Shown here: positions 17,331 through 28,278 of the stretch, piece by piece
Position numbering within the stretch: the stretch's first letter is position 1
Layout: the number at the start of each line of letters is the position of its first letter
Assembly (NCBI RefSeq): GCF_015278125.1
Contig: NZ_JADILO010000008.1
Span: forward strand, 1 to 64,000
Source of the DNA: Vibrio fluminensis
GTDB lineage: Bacteria > Pseudomonadota > Gammaproteobacteria > Enterobacterales > Vibrionaceae
DNA: 64,000 bases
Reading direction: 5' to 3'
Position numbers and translations under genes: made by a program
The notes under the pieces: model-generated
What the model was told of the DNA's origin: nothing
What the model saw: the letters and a program-made list of their open reading frames with translations, nothing else
Database searches by the model: none

Positions 17331-19010
17331 CTAAAATTCACAGTTTGCAGTAAAGATCACGCGCTGATGGTTGTAGGGATGATCGAAGGACAATTGTTCA
17401 GCATGCAGATGCAAGCGTGAGTCTTTTTCACCGTATAAACCGTCACCAACCATCGCCATATTGAGACCTTGATGATGAGCACAATGTACGCGCAGCTGGT
17501 GGGTGCGTCCGGTTTTAGGGTACATGATCAGCTTACTGCGTCCATCTTTCACTTCGACTAATTCCCAATAAGTCGTGGCAGGTTTACCGTGTTCAAAGCA
17601 AACTAGCTGACGCGGACGGTCATCTGGGTCGCCACGCATAGGCAAGTTTATTTCGCCACTGGTTTGCTCAACTACGCCTTCAACCATTGCCAGGTAGCGT
17701 TTCTCAACGCCTCGAGTTATGAATTGTTTTTGCAAGCTTTTGTTGGCACGGCGGGTGAGGGCGAAAACCAATAAGCCAGAAGTTGCCATATCTAACCGAT
17801 GCAGAACAAAAGGTCCTTCTACATCAGGGAACAGGGCTTGGACGCGAGTATAGGCTGAATCCTTGATTGTTTTGCCTGGCACTGAAAGCAGACCAGAAGG
17901 CTTGTTGACCACAACAATCGCTTCATCTTGGTAAATGATTTCTAGCTCTTTGTCTTTACCCCAGTTATCTTCCAGTGGGTTTGGATCGACGTCTAATCCT
18001 TGCAACATGTGACCAAGGATCGGGTTACATTTGCCGTGGCAAGACGGGTAGAATTTTTTATGCTGCCTAACTTCAGATTTTGGTGATACGCCCCACCAAA
18101 ACTCAGCCATTGCCAACGGCGTAAAGCCATGTTTATACGCGTAGTGAAGCAGTTTAGGCGCCGCACACTCACCAGCACCAGCTGGAGGTGTTGGGTTTGT
18201 CGTCTCGGCAAAAATGGCTTTTAGGGATTTTTGTTCACCATTGGCGTTTAGAAAACGGTACTGCTCAAACAACTTATTCTGTAGCGCGTTAGACAGATGT
18301 TTACGTTGCTGTTTGGCGTGATTAATTTCACTGTTTAGTTGCTCGAGCTCGCTTTGCAGTAGTGAAATCTTGGCTTCCCACTCTAGTTTGAGATATTTCA
18401 GTACGTTTTTCTCAGCCACACTTTGCTTGGCGAGAGCATCGAGAATGGTTTTTAGTTCTTCACCATGCAATGTTTCTTCAGCTTGCTGACGCTGATTTTT
18501 GCGAGCAGCGCGTCCATCAATCATGGCTTGGCGTTGCTGCTGCTCTTGTTGCTGATAGTCGTTTTTATGCTGAGTCAATGATGCATTTAACTCGGCTAAT
18601 TTCGGGTTCGCGGAAAGCTGTTTTACTTGGCTGTTTAGTTCGGTAATTTCGGCTAATTCTGTGCGGAAAAAGCACTCTTCCGCCAACATGTCAAAAACAG
18701 GTGGGACGAAATGTGGAAGCAGGTTTTCCTCGGCGACTTTGCCAGAAAATGCACTTAAATAACCGAGTTCGCCTTGTGGAGAGCGTACCAAAAGTACACC
18801 AAACATTTTCCCAGTGCCGGTTGGATCGTTTTCACTGCCAAAGTTGTGCTGCCAATTTGATTGCTCAACAAGGTGCTGTTGTAGTTCTTGGGCGGCAAGG
18901 ACACAAAGCGGGTGAGGCTGATAGTAAAATGGGAAAGTAAACGCGTTTGGTAATTCAATACCTTCAATATCGGCGTTAAAACGAGTAAACAATTGCTCTG
19001 GTTGGTGCAT
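17331..19010 (-). CDS. RluA-family RNA pseudouridine synthase with a long N-terminal extension
   Basis: 559 residues. The C-terminal third is a RluA-type synthase with the catalytic aspartate in H-R-L-D-M-A-T-S-G-L, then the later G-R-T-H-Q-L-R-V-H motif. The N-terminal 340 residues hold a charged coiled coil (about 130-250, rich in Q, E and K) and a C-x3-C element (SCHGKC). RluA itself is about 220 residues, so this belongs to a longer subgroup found in gammaproteobacteria whose RNA target I cannot name. It acts in the cytosol on rRNA or tRNA. Confidence 0.85.
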   Translation of the reverse strand: MHQPEQLFTRFNADIEGIELPNAFTFPFYYQPHPLCVLAAQELQQHLVEQSNWQHNFGSENDPTGTGKMFGVLLVRSPQGELGYLSAFSGKVAEENLLPHFVPPVFDMLAEECFFRTELAEITELNSQVKQLSANPKLAELNASLTQHKNDYQQQEQQQRQAMIDGRAARKNQRQQAEETLHGEELKTILDALAKQSVAEKNVLKYLKLEWEAKISLLQSELEQLNSEINHAKQQRKHLSNALQNKLFEQYRFLNANGEQKSLKAIFAETTNPTPPAGAGECAAPKLLHYAYKHGFTPLAMAEFWWGVSPKSEVRQHKKFYPSCHGKCNPILGHMLQGLDVDPNPLEDNWGKDKELEIIYQDEAIVVVNKPSGLLSVPGKTIKDSAYTRVQALFPDVEGPFVLHRLDMATSGLLVFALTRRANKSLQKQFITRGVEKRYLAMVEGVVEQTSGEINLPMRGDPDDRPRQLVCFEHGKPATTYWELVEVKDGRSKLIMYPKTGRTHQLRVHCAHHQGLNMAMVGDGLYGEKDSRLHLHAEQLSFDHPYNHQRVIFTANCEF

Positions 19011-19066
19011 GGTAAAACTTCTATCAGCGTAATGAGAGCCGAGATTTTACCTGTTTAGGTGAGGAA

Positions 19067-19098
19067 TACCACCTTGTCTAAGCAAGGTGGTGTTTTTA
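19067..19098. terminator. Hairpin with T-run on the plus strand
   Basis: ACCACCTTG, six bases, CAAGGTGGT, then GTTTTT. The T-run is on the plus strand although both flanking genes are on the minus strand. It may still end the upstream 133-codon gene, or it may be an orphan terminator. Confidence 0.55.
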
Positions 19099-19113
19099 CT
19101 TGGCGAGGGACGT

Positions 19114-19515
19114 TTAGCGCACGTAGCTTGAATCTAAGCTAATCAGCCAGTGGTGAACTGTACCATCTGATTTTTCTACCCAAATATCATTACGATATTG
19201 TTCAATGCGACCTTTAACGCTGAGTGTGAACGTGTTGTCTTTGACAGACTCGACGCGTAGGAATTGATCTGAAGTAGTTAGCACAGGCTCTTGATCGCCA
19301 ATTTCAGCGCCATTAGCAATCAAGAAGTATTGGTTAAGTTTATTGAGTTTCTTTTCAGTCGACGCAATTTTATGACCGACTAACGTTAGATCATTGCCAA
19401 TAGGGATTGAAGCGATCTGTGGACCTAAACTGGTATGCGTTGGGATAAATACCCATGCAGCTACCGCAGCAGCGATCACCACAAGAGATAAGAAAACGAT
19501 TTTTAATTTAGACAT
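19114..19515 (-). CDS. Hypothetical membrane-anchored protein
   Basis: About 133 residues from the ATG at 19515 (the frame is open to a TTG at 19533). One N-terminal membrane span (KIVFLSLVVIAAAVAAWVF) is followed by a beta-rich soluble part of about 105 residues, probably periplasmic. I do not recognise the family. It is followed by the hairpin at 19067-19098 and then the pseudouridine synthase on the same strand. Confidence 0.6.
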   Translation of the reverse strand: MSKLKIVFLSLVVIAAAVAAWVFIPTHTSLGPQIASIPIGNDLTLVGHKIASTEKKLNKLNQYFLIANGAEIGDQEPVLTTSDQFLRVESVKDNTFTLSVKGRIEQYRNDIWVEKSDGTVHHWLISLDSSYVR

Positions 19516-19625
19516 GTTGAGTTGTTCTAACAAGCAAACGAAAGTTGCTGCTAGTGTAGCGCAGCCAAGGGGATGCGCAAAGCTATGCGGGTAAATGCCA
19601 TGGCATTTACGATGGGGTGATTAAG

Positions 19626-19658
19626 ACAAAAAGCCCTTTTCGGCAGTGAAAAGGGCTT
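19626..19658 (-). terminator. Terminator of the adhC-fghA operon
   Basis: AAGCCCTTTTC and GAAAAGGGCTT form an 11-bp stem with a six-base loop, followed on the minus strand by a T-run. It sits 43 bases after the fghA stop. Confidence 0.8.
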
Positions 19659-19701
19659 GCTCTTAAGAAATTTGAAAGTGCTTTATTGAGTGTTGTAGCG
19701 A

Positions 19702-20541
19702 TTAAGCGAATAAGTATTTAGCGTGGAAGCGCAAATGCTCCTCAATAAAGGTCGAGATGAAGTAATAGCTATGGTCGTAGCCTGCTTGCATTCTCAAATT
19801 CAGCTCACTGTCATGCATATTCGCTGCATGGATAAGTGATTCTGGTTTTAGTTGCTCGTGAAGAAAGCTGTCTGCATCGCCTTGGTCTACTAACATCGGT
19901 AACTTTGCTCGCCCAAGTTTTAGTAGCTCAGTGGCGTCATATTCTTTCCAGCTTTCTACCGATTTACCTAAGTAAGCGGTGAATGCTTTTTGCCCCCAAG
20001 GACATTGCATTGGGTTAGTGATCGGGCTAAATGCTGAAATAGAGCGATAGTTGGCGCTATTTTTTAGACCAATCGTGAGTGCCCCATGACCGCCCATGCT
20101 GTGACCAAAAATACTTTTCACGCTTGAGACAGGGAAGTTGGCTTCAATCAGTTTAGGCAGCTCATCTACGATGTAGTCGTACATATGGTAGTGTTTTGAC
20201 CACGGCGCTTGTGTCGCATTAAGGTAAAAACCAGCGCCCTTGCCTAAATCGTAGTTTTCATCATCGGCGACGTCGTCACCGCGTGGGCTTGTATCTGGCG
20301 CGATGATAGCTATACCCAGTTCAGCGGCTGCGCGAAATGCGCCAGCTTTCTGCATAAAGTTTTCATCGGTACAGGTTAAACCTGACAACCAGTAAACGGC
20401 AGGAACCGGGTTGCTTGGTGTTGCATTCGGTGGCAAGAAAATCGCAAAGCGCATTGCGCAATTTAGACTAGTTGCTTGGTGTGAGTACTGCTTATGCCAG
20501 CCACCAAATACTTTTGCTTGGCTGAGGTTTTCGATGGTCAT
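19702..20541 (-). CDS. fghA: S-formylglutathione hydrolase
   Basis: A 279-residue alpha/beta hydrolase of the esterase D family. The nucleophile elbow is G-H-S-M-G-G-H-G-A (near residue 147), with the start VFGGWHKQYSHQATSLNCAM typical of FghA/FrmB. It cleaves S-formylglutathione to formate and glutathione, the second step of formaldehyde detoxification in the cytosol. It follows adhC after 104 bases that contain a strong hairpin, so the two genes are probably one operon with adjusted expression. Confidence 0.95.
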   Translation of the reverse strand: MTIENLSQAKVFGGWHKQYSHQATSLNCAMRFAIFLPPNATPSNPVPAVYWLSGLTCTDENFMQKAGAFRAAAELGIAIIAPDTSPRGDDVADDENYDLGKGAGFYLNATQAPWSKHYHMYDYIVDELPKLIEANFPVSSVKSIFGHSMGGHGALTIGLKNSANYRSISAFSPITNPMQCPWGQKAFTAYLGKSVESWKEYDATELLKLGRAKLPMLVDQGDADSFLHEQLKPESLIHAANMHDSELNLRMQAGYDHSYYFISTFIEEHLRFHAKYLFA

Positions 20542-20596
20542 GGATAATCTCTCGGTCAGTTTCTAGGCTTTTAAATGAGCATTAGTATCGTGAGTT

Positions 20597-20623
20597 CGCT
20601 CTCTAGGCAAAACCTAGAGAGCG
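20597..20623. other. Intercistronic hairpin between adhC and fghA
   Basis: A perfect 11-bp stem (CGCTCTCTAGG / CCTAGAGAGCG) has a five-base loop CAAAA and no T-run. Such structures often protect the upstream message or reduce expression of the downstream gene. Confidence 0.6.
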
Positions 20624-20645
20624 AGTTTGTTTGAACTGGGTAGGA

Positions 20646-21806
<1,161 letters not shown>

Positions 21807-21977
21807 CTAGTGTTGCCCGTGTTTAACACCGGCATCGAATAATCTATTAAAGGTAGTTGAGGTTAAGCTGTATTGCTGCCTCATCAAGATGGTGCTTATT
21901 TTATGTATTTCATTTCAAATGATAATCGGGTTATTATGTAAATGATTTTTACGCATTTGTAATAATGAGAGTTTGAT

Positions 21978-22850
21978 ATGGCGAGTTGGGAAGGGGTGAG
22001 TGAGTTTGTCGCGGTGGCAGAAACGTTTAGTTTTACCGGAGCGGCGAAAAAACTGAATACCTCAGTGGCGCAAATCAGTCGCCGAGTCTCTGCATTGGAA
22101 GAGCGTTTAGCGGTTAAGCTACTTAATCGCACCACGCGTAAAGTCACCTTAACGGAAGCGGGTATGGTGTACTTTGAACAATGTAAGCTTTTAGTGGAAG
22201 GATTGGAGCTCGCAGAGCTTGCGGTAACAGACTTACAAGCAGTACCGAAAGGTAAGATTAAAATTACTGCCCCAGTCACGTATGGCGAAATGCATGTTGC
22301 CCCTTTACTGAATGAATTCTTACTGAGTTATCCGCAAATTGATTTGGAATTGGATCTATCCAACCAAACCGTGGACTTAATTGAAGCTGGGTTTGATGTG
22401 GCAATCCGTCTTGGTCGTCTGCGTGATTCGACGCTAGTGGCGAAAAGACTGGCTTCACGCCAACTGTATGTTTGTGCCAGTCCTGAATACATTGAAAAAT
22501 ACGGCGCGCCTCATAGCTTGTCGGAATTGGTACATCACCAATGCTTAGTCAGCAATATGGCACATTGGCGTTTTAGACAAAACAACAGTGAAAAATCGGT
22601 TCGAGTGAGTGGTCGAATTCAGTGTAACTCTGGTTTTGCTCTTATGGATGCATCGAAGCGCGGGCTCGGTTTGATTCAGCTGCCGGACTACTACGTGCAA
22701 AGTGCCTTAGATAGTGGTGAGTTGGTTGAAGTGCTTAAGGAGTATCGCGATGAGAGGGAGGGGATTTGGGCTCTGTATCCGCAAAACCGTAATCTATCAC
22801 CGAAAGTGCGTTTGTTGATTGATTTCCTTGCTGAGCGTATGGCGGAATAG
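21978..22850 (+). CDS. LysR-family regulator next to adhC
   Basis: 290 residues: an N-terminal LysR helix-turn-helix (GAAKKLNTSVAQISRRVSALE, residues 21-41) and an effector domain ending KVRLLIDFLAERMAE. It is divergent from adhC with 183 bases between the starts, as is common for formaldehyde-responsive regulators in vibrios and pseudomonads. It probably controls adhC-fghA (inference). No strong ribosome site is visible beyond GAGAG. Confidence 0.85.
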   Translation: MASWEGVSEFVAVAETFSFTGAAKKLNTSVAQISRRVSALEERLAVKLLNRTTRKVTLTEAGMVYFEQCKLLVEGLELAELAVTDLQAVPKGKIKITAPVTYGEMHVAPLLNEFLLSYPQIDLELDLSNQTVDLIEAGFDVAIRLGRLRDSTLVAKRLASRQLYVCASPEYIEKYGAPHSLSELVHHQCLVSNMAHWRFRQNNSEKSVRVSGRIQCNSGFALMDASKRGLGLIQLPDYYVQSALDSGELVEVLKEYRDEREGIWALYPQNRNLSPKVRLLIDFLAERMAE

Positions 22851-22881
22851 CATCTCGAAATGAAGAGATATGTGTTGGATT

Positions 22882-22942
22882 TAAAAGCCCCAAAAAAGTG
22901 AGGCTTTTGCTATTCATTGCCGACCTGTCACGCCGGCAATGA
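22882..22942. terminator. Two adjacent hairpins between convergent genes
   Basis: AAAAGCC with GGCTTTT (22882-22909), and TTCATTGCCG with CGGCAATGAA (22913-22942). They lie between the ends of the LysR gene and the siderophore-interacting gene and probably separate the two converging transcripts. Confidence 0.5.
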
Positions 22943-22977
22943 AGGGCTAATGCAAACAAAACATCGTTTGTTAGAGA

Positions 22978-23745
22978 TTACTGGTCGTTCTCTTGAGCAT
23001 CTTGCTGCTTGATAACTTTATGACCATCTTCAGCCACGCCTTGCTTCCAGTAACTGCTGATGTAGATATAGTCGCGCTTAAGCTCTTTCTCGTTACGAAG
23101 GTACTGGCGCAGTCCACGCATTGAATCGAATTCACATGCGACCCAAGCTGAAGCTTGACCTTCAAGCCAAGGTAGAGCGCGAACCGCTTGTGACAGTTCT
23201 TCTGTCACCCAATGCACTTCAATACCTGCTGGTACTTCTAAAGGCTGGATATCTTCTTGGCTTACCACCTGGATTACGGCATAGCCTTTGGCATCGCTAG
23301 GCAGTTGTTTTACCTTGACCGATAGCGCCGGAAGTGCGGTCATGTCGGCTGCAAGCACAAACCAATCTGCATCATGATTTAGGTTAGAAATCGAACCAGG
23401 ACCGCGAATCTCAATGGTATCACCAAGTTGTGCGTTCATTGCCCAACGAGAGGCAAAGCCACATTGGTTATCTTCAGTAATATGGCGAACAAAATCCACT
23501 TCAATTGCATTTTCATCGCTTAAAAAGCGACGAATTGTGTAGGTGCGCATCATTGGGCGTTGACCTTCAGGAACACTGGATAGATCAGTGCCCCCTAGCG
23601 CATTAAATAGCAGCTTGATGTAGCCGCCTTCACAATCAGCGGGGAAGTTTGCTAGAACGTCGCCTTGTAGCAGAAGGCGCTGCATGTTTGGTGTAATGAT
23701 TTGGTTACTACGAACCGTAACAGCTTGAGATGGCGTTGTTTGCAT
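22978..23745 (-). CDS. Siderophore-interacting flavoprotein (SIP/ViuB family)
   Basis: A 255-residue FAD-dependent ferric-siderophore reductase. The FAD-binding motif R-T-Y-T-I-R is near residue 69, and the NAD(P)H-binding half has the family sequence W-V-A-C-E-F-D-S-M-R (about 201-210). It reduces iron in imported siderophore complexes in the cytosol. I could not find a convincing Fur box in the short promoter region, and no siderophore transport genes are adjacent. Confidence 0.85.
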   Translation of the reverse strand: MQTTPSQAVTVRSNQIITPNMQRLLLQGDVLANFPADCEGGYIKLLFNALGGTDLSSVPEGQRPMMRTYTIRRFLSDENAIEVDFVRHITEDNQCGFASRWAMNAQLGDTIEIRGPGSISNLNHDADWFVLAADMTALPALSVKVKQLPSDAKGYAVIQVVSQEDIQPLEVPAGIEVHWVTEELSQAVRALPWLEGQASAWVACEFDSMRGLRQYLRNEKELKRDYIYISSYWKQGVAEDGHKVIKQQDAQENDQ

Positions 23746-23866
23746 TGTGGCACTCGATAAGTATTCTTCTTCTCATTTAGATTACCACCTATTTCGGCTA
23801 CTACGCAGCATCTTTTAACTAATTTACATTTGTTACGTCGTTTCGATGCAGTTTACTAATAGTGAA

Positions 23867-24454
23867 CTACATCATCGGCAAGGTTGAAATCACTAACAGG
23901 GCTGCCATCGAATAGTTAAACAGACGAATGCGTTTTGCATTAGTGAGGAAGTATTGCAACTGCTTGCCAGCAACGATCCAAAACGTGCCTGATGGAAGGT
24001 TTGCCAAGGCGTAGATAAACGCGATCAGTCCAAGACCGAGCAAGCTATTGTCTGGGTTGTAAACGGTAACTGCGGTGAGCGCCATCGACCAACCTTTGGG
24101 ATTGACCCATTGAAAGCTAGCGGCTTGTAAGAAGCTGAGCGGTGTGTACGTTTCATTTCCTGTTTGGGGTGGCTGACTACGTGCGATTTTATACGCTAAG
24201 TAAAACAGATAGCTCAAGCTCATGACTTTCAATACTTGGTGAATGACAGGATAGCGAGCAAAGACTTCGACTAAGCCAAATCCAACCAAAATCACCATGA
24301 CTGGGAAACCAATCGTGATACCCAGCATATGTGGCAAGGTGCGATTGAAGCCGACATTCGCGCCAGAGGTCATTAGCATGAGGTTGTTCGGACCGGGGGT
24401 AAAGGTTGAGACAAAGGCAAATAAAGCCAAAGCCGTTAAATGTTCCCATTGCAT
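23867..24454 (-). CDS. LysE/RhtB-family amino-acid exporter
   Basis: 195 residues and about six hydrophobic segments. The family start (FVSTFTPGPNNLMLMTSGANVGFNRTLPHMLG) contains the T-P-G-P-N motif, and the mid-protein signature F-Q-W-V-N-P-K-G-W is present. These inner-membrane carriers export amino acids or homoserine lactone-like compounds. An Lrp-type regulator is divergent (120 bases apart), which is the usual arrangement for such exporters. Confidence 0.9.
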   Translation of the reverse strand: MQWEHLTALALFAFVSTFTPGPNNLMLMTSGANVGFNRTLPHMLGITIGFPVMVILVGFGLVEVFARYPVIHQVLKVMSLSYLFYLAYKIARSQPPQTGNETYTPLSFLQAASFQWVNPKGWSMALTAVTVYNPDNSLLGLGLIAFIYALANLPSGTFWIVAGKQLQYFLTNAKRIRLFNYSMAALLVISTLPMM

Positions 24455-24574
24455 AATCTTGCTGATCTCCTTGGAATAAGTTTTTAGTGGCTAAGAAATA
24501 GTCTACGTAGAACTTGGCTCAATTTTGTGCTTTTATTGTGTGGCTGAGCATTAAATTCACAATAAGAGGTCGAA

Positions 24575-25015
24575 ATGGATCGGTTTGACGAGAGAATATT
24601 GCAAGAGTTAAAAAAGGATGGTCGGATTGCCAATGTCGAACTGGCAGAAAGAATAGGGCTTTCTCCCTCAGCGACTTTACGTCGCGTGCAAGATTTAGAG
24701 AAGCGTGGCGTCATTGCAGGATATAAAGCTAAGCTGAATACGAGCGAGCTAGGAATCGGTTTTATTGCGTATGTTTCGATTGGCTTGTCCAATCACAGTA
24801 AGCAAGCTCAACTTGCCTTTGAAGAGCATGTTCGCTTTGTTGATGAAGTGGTGGAATGCCATAGCATTACGGGGGCAACGGAATACTTACTGCGTGTAGA
24901 GACTCAGGATCTCATAAGCTACAAGAAATTCCACGCGGATGTTTTGGGTGAATGTGAGTTTGTAAACTCGATTGCCACCATGGTGGTGATGGCTTCGCCA
25001 AAAGATGAACGCTAA
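24575..25015 (+). CDS. Lrp/AsnC-family regulator of the LysE exporter
   Basis: 146 residues: an N-terminal AsnC helix-turn-helix (DERILQELKKDGRIANVELAERIGLSPS) and a C-terminal RAM ligand-binding domain. It is divergent from the LysE/RhtB gene and is probably its amino-acid-responsive activator (inference). AGAGGTCGAA precedes the ATG. The length is standard. Confidence 0.9.
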   Translation: MDRFDERILQELKKDGRIANVELAERIGLSPSATLRRVQDLEKRGVIAGYKAKLNTSELGIGFIAYVSIGLSNHSKQAQLAFEEHVRFVDEVVECHSITGATEYLLRVETQDLISYKKFHADVLGECEFVNSIATMVVMASPKDER

Positions 25016-25163
25016 CCGATTCATGTATCCGTCATGTAAATCAATAATTTATTAAACATAACCATAATAAATGTGCCACTTGAGCTTCATTTTTCTTGTT
25101 TAGGTTAATGGGTATTCAAACACAGAGCGATAAGCTCACCATTAATCGATTAGGGAAAGAAAG

Positions 25164-26159
25164 ATGAAACACGCAGCAGTGGCGTTAGCCGTTTTCGCCG
25201 GTCTAACTTCAGGTTCGGCATTGGCGGCAAAAGTGTATAGTTCAGAAGGTACTGAGCTAAAAGTAGGCGGTCGAGTAGAGTTTCGTGGTGACTTTATTGG
25301 TACCTCTAAAGGTGCAGAAATTGAAGGAACAATGGATGACAGCACTCGTGCCCGCTTAAATCTAAAAGGTAAGTCGCAGATCAACGATTCGTTAACTGCT
25401 TTTGCAGTCTATGAAGCAGAGCAAGATACAGGGTCTAGCGAATTTGAAAATCGTTATATGTATGCTGGCGTTGAATTTGGTAGCCAAGCGGTTTCCTTTG
25501 GGCGTCAAGATATGGCGTCTGTGATCATTTCTGACTTTACTGATATCACTGAATTCTCGGGCATTCAGCAGGTTGTTGATGCATCAAGTGATAAGCAAGA
25601 TAGCGTTTTTGCTTATGCGTTTGAATCCGATGCACTGCTCGTGCAAGCCACTTATCAAGCTGAAAAAGAAGAAGATAGTGATGCTTATGGTATCGCTGGT
25701 GTTTACTCGTTGCCTCTGGGATTAGATCTAGGTTTAGCCTTGTCAGGTGGTGATTTAGGCAAAGGTGCCGGCAGTGAATCTCAAGCGCTATTCGGTATTG
25801 GTTACACATTAGAGAACCTTTACCTAGCAGCCACCTATTCGCAAGGCGATATTGACGATAAGGCCACCGGTACCGACGATAAAGAGTTTGAAGCAATGGA
25901 GTTTGTTGCGGAGTATCAATTCACCACAGAATTCTCTGCAGCTGCGTTATACACCTATCAAGAAAATGAGCTAGGCAATGGCACCAAGTATGATGATACA
26001 GATGGCATCGAGTTGGTGGGTTACTATAAATTCAATAGTAATTTCCGTACATACTTGTCTTACTACATCAACAATGTAGATGAAGTGAAAGACCCTGCGA
26101 CAGATTTAGTCATAGCCGGAGAAGACACCTTACGTTTAGGTGTACGTTACGATTTTTAG
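25164..26159 (+). CDS. General outer-membrane porin (OmpU/OmpL-like)
   Basis: A 331-residue protein with a signal peptide (residues 1-22, cut at ALA-AK). The trimeric-porin layout follows: KVGGRVEFRGDF near the N-terminus, many beta strands with acidic turns, and the C-terminal RLGVRYDF ending in phenylalanine. It forms a passive channel for small solutes. AAAGAAAG precedes the ATG. It is monocistronic with a hairpin after the stop. It cannot be matched to a named vibrio porin with certainty. Confidence 0.85.
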   Translation: MKHAAVALAVFAGLTSGSALAAKVYSSEGTELKVGGRVEFRGDFIGTSKGAEIEGTMDDSTRARLNLKGKSQINDSLTAFAVYEAEQDTGSSEFENRYMYAGVEFGSQAVSFGRQDMASVIISDFTDITEFSGIQQVVDASSDKQDSVFAYAFESDALLVQATYQAEKEEDSDAYGIAGVYSLPLGLDLGLALSGGDLGKGAGSESQALFGIGYTLENLYLAATYSQGDIDDKATGTDDKEFEAMEFVAEYQFTTEFSAAALYTYQENELGNGTKYDDTDGIELVGYYKFNSNFRTYLSYYINNVDEVKDPATDLVIAGEDTLRLGVRYDF

Positions 26160-26182
26160 AGTTATTTGCTTGTTTTATAGCT

Positions 26183-26206
26183 GAAGCCAGAGCCTGCTCT
26201 GGCTTC
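26183..26206 (+). terminator. Terminator-like hairpin after the porin gene
   Basis: GAAGCCAGAGC, two bases, GCTCTGGCTTC, followed by TGTTTATT. An 11-bp stem with a weak T-rich tail. Confidence 0.6.
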
Positions 26207-26409
26207 TGTTTATTAGCTGGTTTTTTTGGTGTTTATTGGTTTTTTAAACTGATAATTGACCTAGATTTAATTATTTAATTCTATAGGTTGGTGGTTTGTT
26301 TGAACTATATGACTGCGATCTCGGTTTTTGAATTTTGTATGCAATAGCATGCATCGCCATTTCATGACTCAATGTAATTGGCAAAATTTAGATAAACTTA
26401 GGGATAGAT

Positions 26410-28038
26410 ATGCAAATTTCAATGAAAAACCTCTCCATTCGGGCGCAAGTTTTGCTACCAGTAGTTTTTACGGTCGTCGCTTTGATCGCCGCTCTTTGGA
26501 TAGCAAAGGAAAAACTGCAAGCTGAGCAGGCCATGATGGCAGACCATACGCAATCATTGATGTTTTACAAAGATTCTCTTGCTCATATTGATGACAGTGT
26601 TTACCCGCTACGTATTAGTGCTGTGTACGCCATTTATGATTCAAAGCGAAGAGAGACGTTTCTAACTGAATTAAATACCGGTTTGCGTGAAGTTACATCG
26701 GTATTGCAAAGTTTTGAAAAGAGAGGAACATTTGCTGCTGAAGCTCAAGTGGTTAATTCAAAAATAAGTCAGTATGTTGTTATTGCAAAAGAAGCGGCTG
26801 ATTTCTTTGCCTTGCGTGACCAAGGGCTCGTCGGTGTTCAAGAATACGATGATTTTATTCAAAAATATCGAGCAGCAGGGAATGAGATGGCTGAAGCTAT
26901 CAATCTGTTATCGTCTCGGGTGAATACTGTTAATAATCAAGTTATGGCCGAAACAGATGCCAATATGCTTAAAGTACAGAATATTGCGTCTTGGACTGTT
27001 CTGGGTGTTTTGGTTCTATCTGTCATTGTCGCATGGCTGCTTTCGGGTAAGATCGTCGCTCCAATTCAAAAATTACAGGTGGTGATGCACCGTGTTTCCG
27101 AAGGGGATTTAACGATTCGTTGCGATGCTGATGGTAACAACGAAATAGCAAGGCTCAATAGAGATGTCAATCAAACGGTTGAGCGATTGGCGGCAACAAC
27201 TGATCATTTGATTCGGATTAGTGAGGATGTAGCGTCGGCATCCACCGAACTGGCAGCAGTAATGCATCAAGCTGAACAGAACTCGCATCAAGAACAAGCG
27301 GAAATTGAGCAAGTTGCCTCTGCAGTTAACGAATTGGCGAGTACTGCGAATAATGTGAGTGATAATGCGCAAGTAGCGGATAGCACAGCAAGAGAAGCTG
27401 AGCAACTCGCGCAATCTGCGCTATCCACCTTCAATGAAAGCAATATGGCAAGCGAGCAAATGAGTGCCTCCCTCAATGACGCCGCTTTAGTTGTTACTCG
27501 CTTGAAAGATCAGTCTGAACAAATCAACAACGTTATAGAAGTAATTAGTGGTATTTCAGAACAAACGAACTTACTTGCGCTGAATGCGGCGATAGAGGCG
27601 GCGCGAGCGGGTGAGTCTGGACGAGGTTTTGCAGTAGTTGCAGATGAAGTTCGGATGCTTGCCGCTCGCACACAAGAGTCTACCGGCGAAATTCAAGCCA
27701 TTATTGAAGAGCTACAAAAGCAATCGGGACTAGCGAACGAGAGTATGACACTCAGCTTGCAGATGCTTGAGAAAAACAATGAACTGTCTCGTTATGCCAA
27801 TGATGCATTGGTAGGTATTACTGAGGCTGTGACTCGTATTAATGATGCAAATACGCAAGTCGCGACGGCAGCAGAAGAGCAGTCGCAAGTGACACAAGAT
27901 ATCAACCGTAACGTGGTTAACATGTCTGAATTAGTCAGTCAAAATGTGTCAGGTATTAGTCAAAGTGCTTCGGCGAGCAACGAGTTGTCTCAATTGGCTG
28001 AAAAACAGAAAGCTCAGCTGTCTTTCTTTAAGCTCTAA
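26410..28038 (+). CDS. Methyl-accepting chemotaxis protein, first of a tandem pair
   Basis: A 542-residue chemoreceptor. One membrane span lies at about 10-28, a small four-helix periplasmic sensor at about 30-190 and a second span at about 194-215. These are followed by HAMP ([19 protein letters not shown]) and the signalling hairpin tip [19 protein letters not shown]. No pentapeptide tether for CheR is seen at the C-terminus (it ends LSFFKL). AGGGAT is five bases before the ATG. It is a paralogue of the next gene with identical length. Confidence 0.9.
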   Translation: MQISMKNLSIRAQVLLPVVFTVVALIAALWIAKEKLQAEQAMMADHTQSLMFYKDSLAHIDDSVYPLRISAVYAIYDSKRRETFLTELNTGLREVTSVLQSFEKRGTFAAEAQVVNSKISQYVVIAKEAADFFALRDQGLVGVQEYDDFIQKYRAAGNEMAEAINLLSSRVNTVNNQVMAETDANMLKVQNIASWTVLGVLVLSVIVAWLLSGKIVAPIQKLQVVMHRVSEGDLTIRCDADGNNEIARLNRDVNQTVERLAATTDHLIRISEDVASASTELAAVMHQAEQNSHQEQAEIEQVASAVNELASTANNVSDNAQVADSTAREAEQLAQSALSTFNESNMASEQMSASLNDAALVVTRLKDQSEQINNVIEVISGISEQTNLLALNAAIEAARAGESGRGFAVVADEVRMLAARTQESTGEIQAIIEELQKQSGLANESMTLSLQMLEKNNELSRYANDALVGITEAVTRINDANTQVATAAEEQSQVTQDINRNVVNMSELVSQNVSGISQSASASNELSQLAEKQKAQLSFFKL

Positions 28039-28278
28039 TTTGTAGGGTTTTCCTTACCCTTAGCAAGTCGCTCAGATACATTTGGGTCGACTTGCTCATC
28101 GCTCTGATATCAATTCCTTAACTTTCTTTCGTTCTCCAATATAAGTCCATAAAAATTAGCAACTTAATCGCTAGACTTAGTGACATAATCTGTAATAAAC
28201 TCCGCGCCCCCGGAATGAAGGGTGGGATAGTTCCCACGGCATGGATGCAGACTGATTGTTATTTTACTGAGGCTATGC

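Noticed and set aside
23746..23800. Fur box before the siderophore-interacting gene
   Set aside because: The GATAAGTATTC... sequence matches too few positions of the 19-bp consensus.
28190..28260. Possible c-di-GMP (GEMM) riboswitch upstream of the second chemoreceptor
   Set aside because: Only a small GTGGGA/TCCCAC hairpin is present; the conserved GEMM core and tetraloop-receptor sequences are absent.
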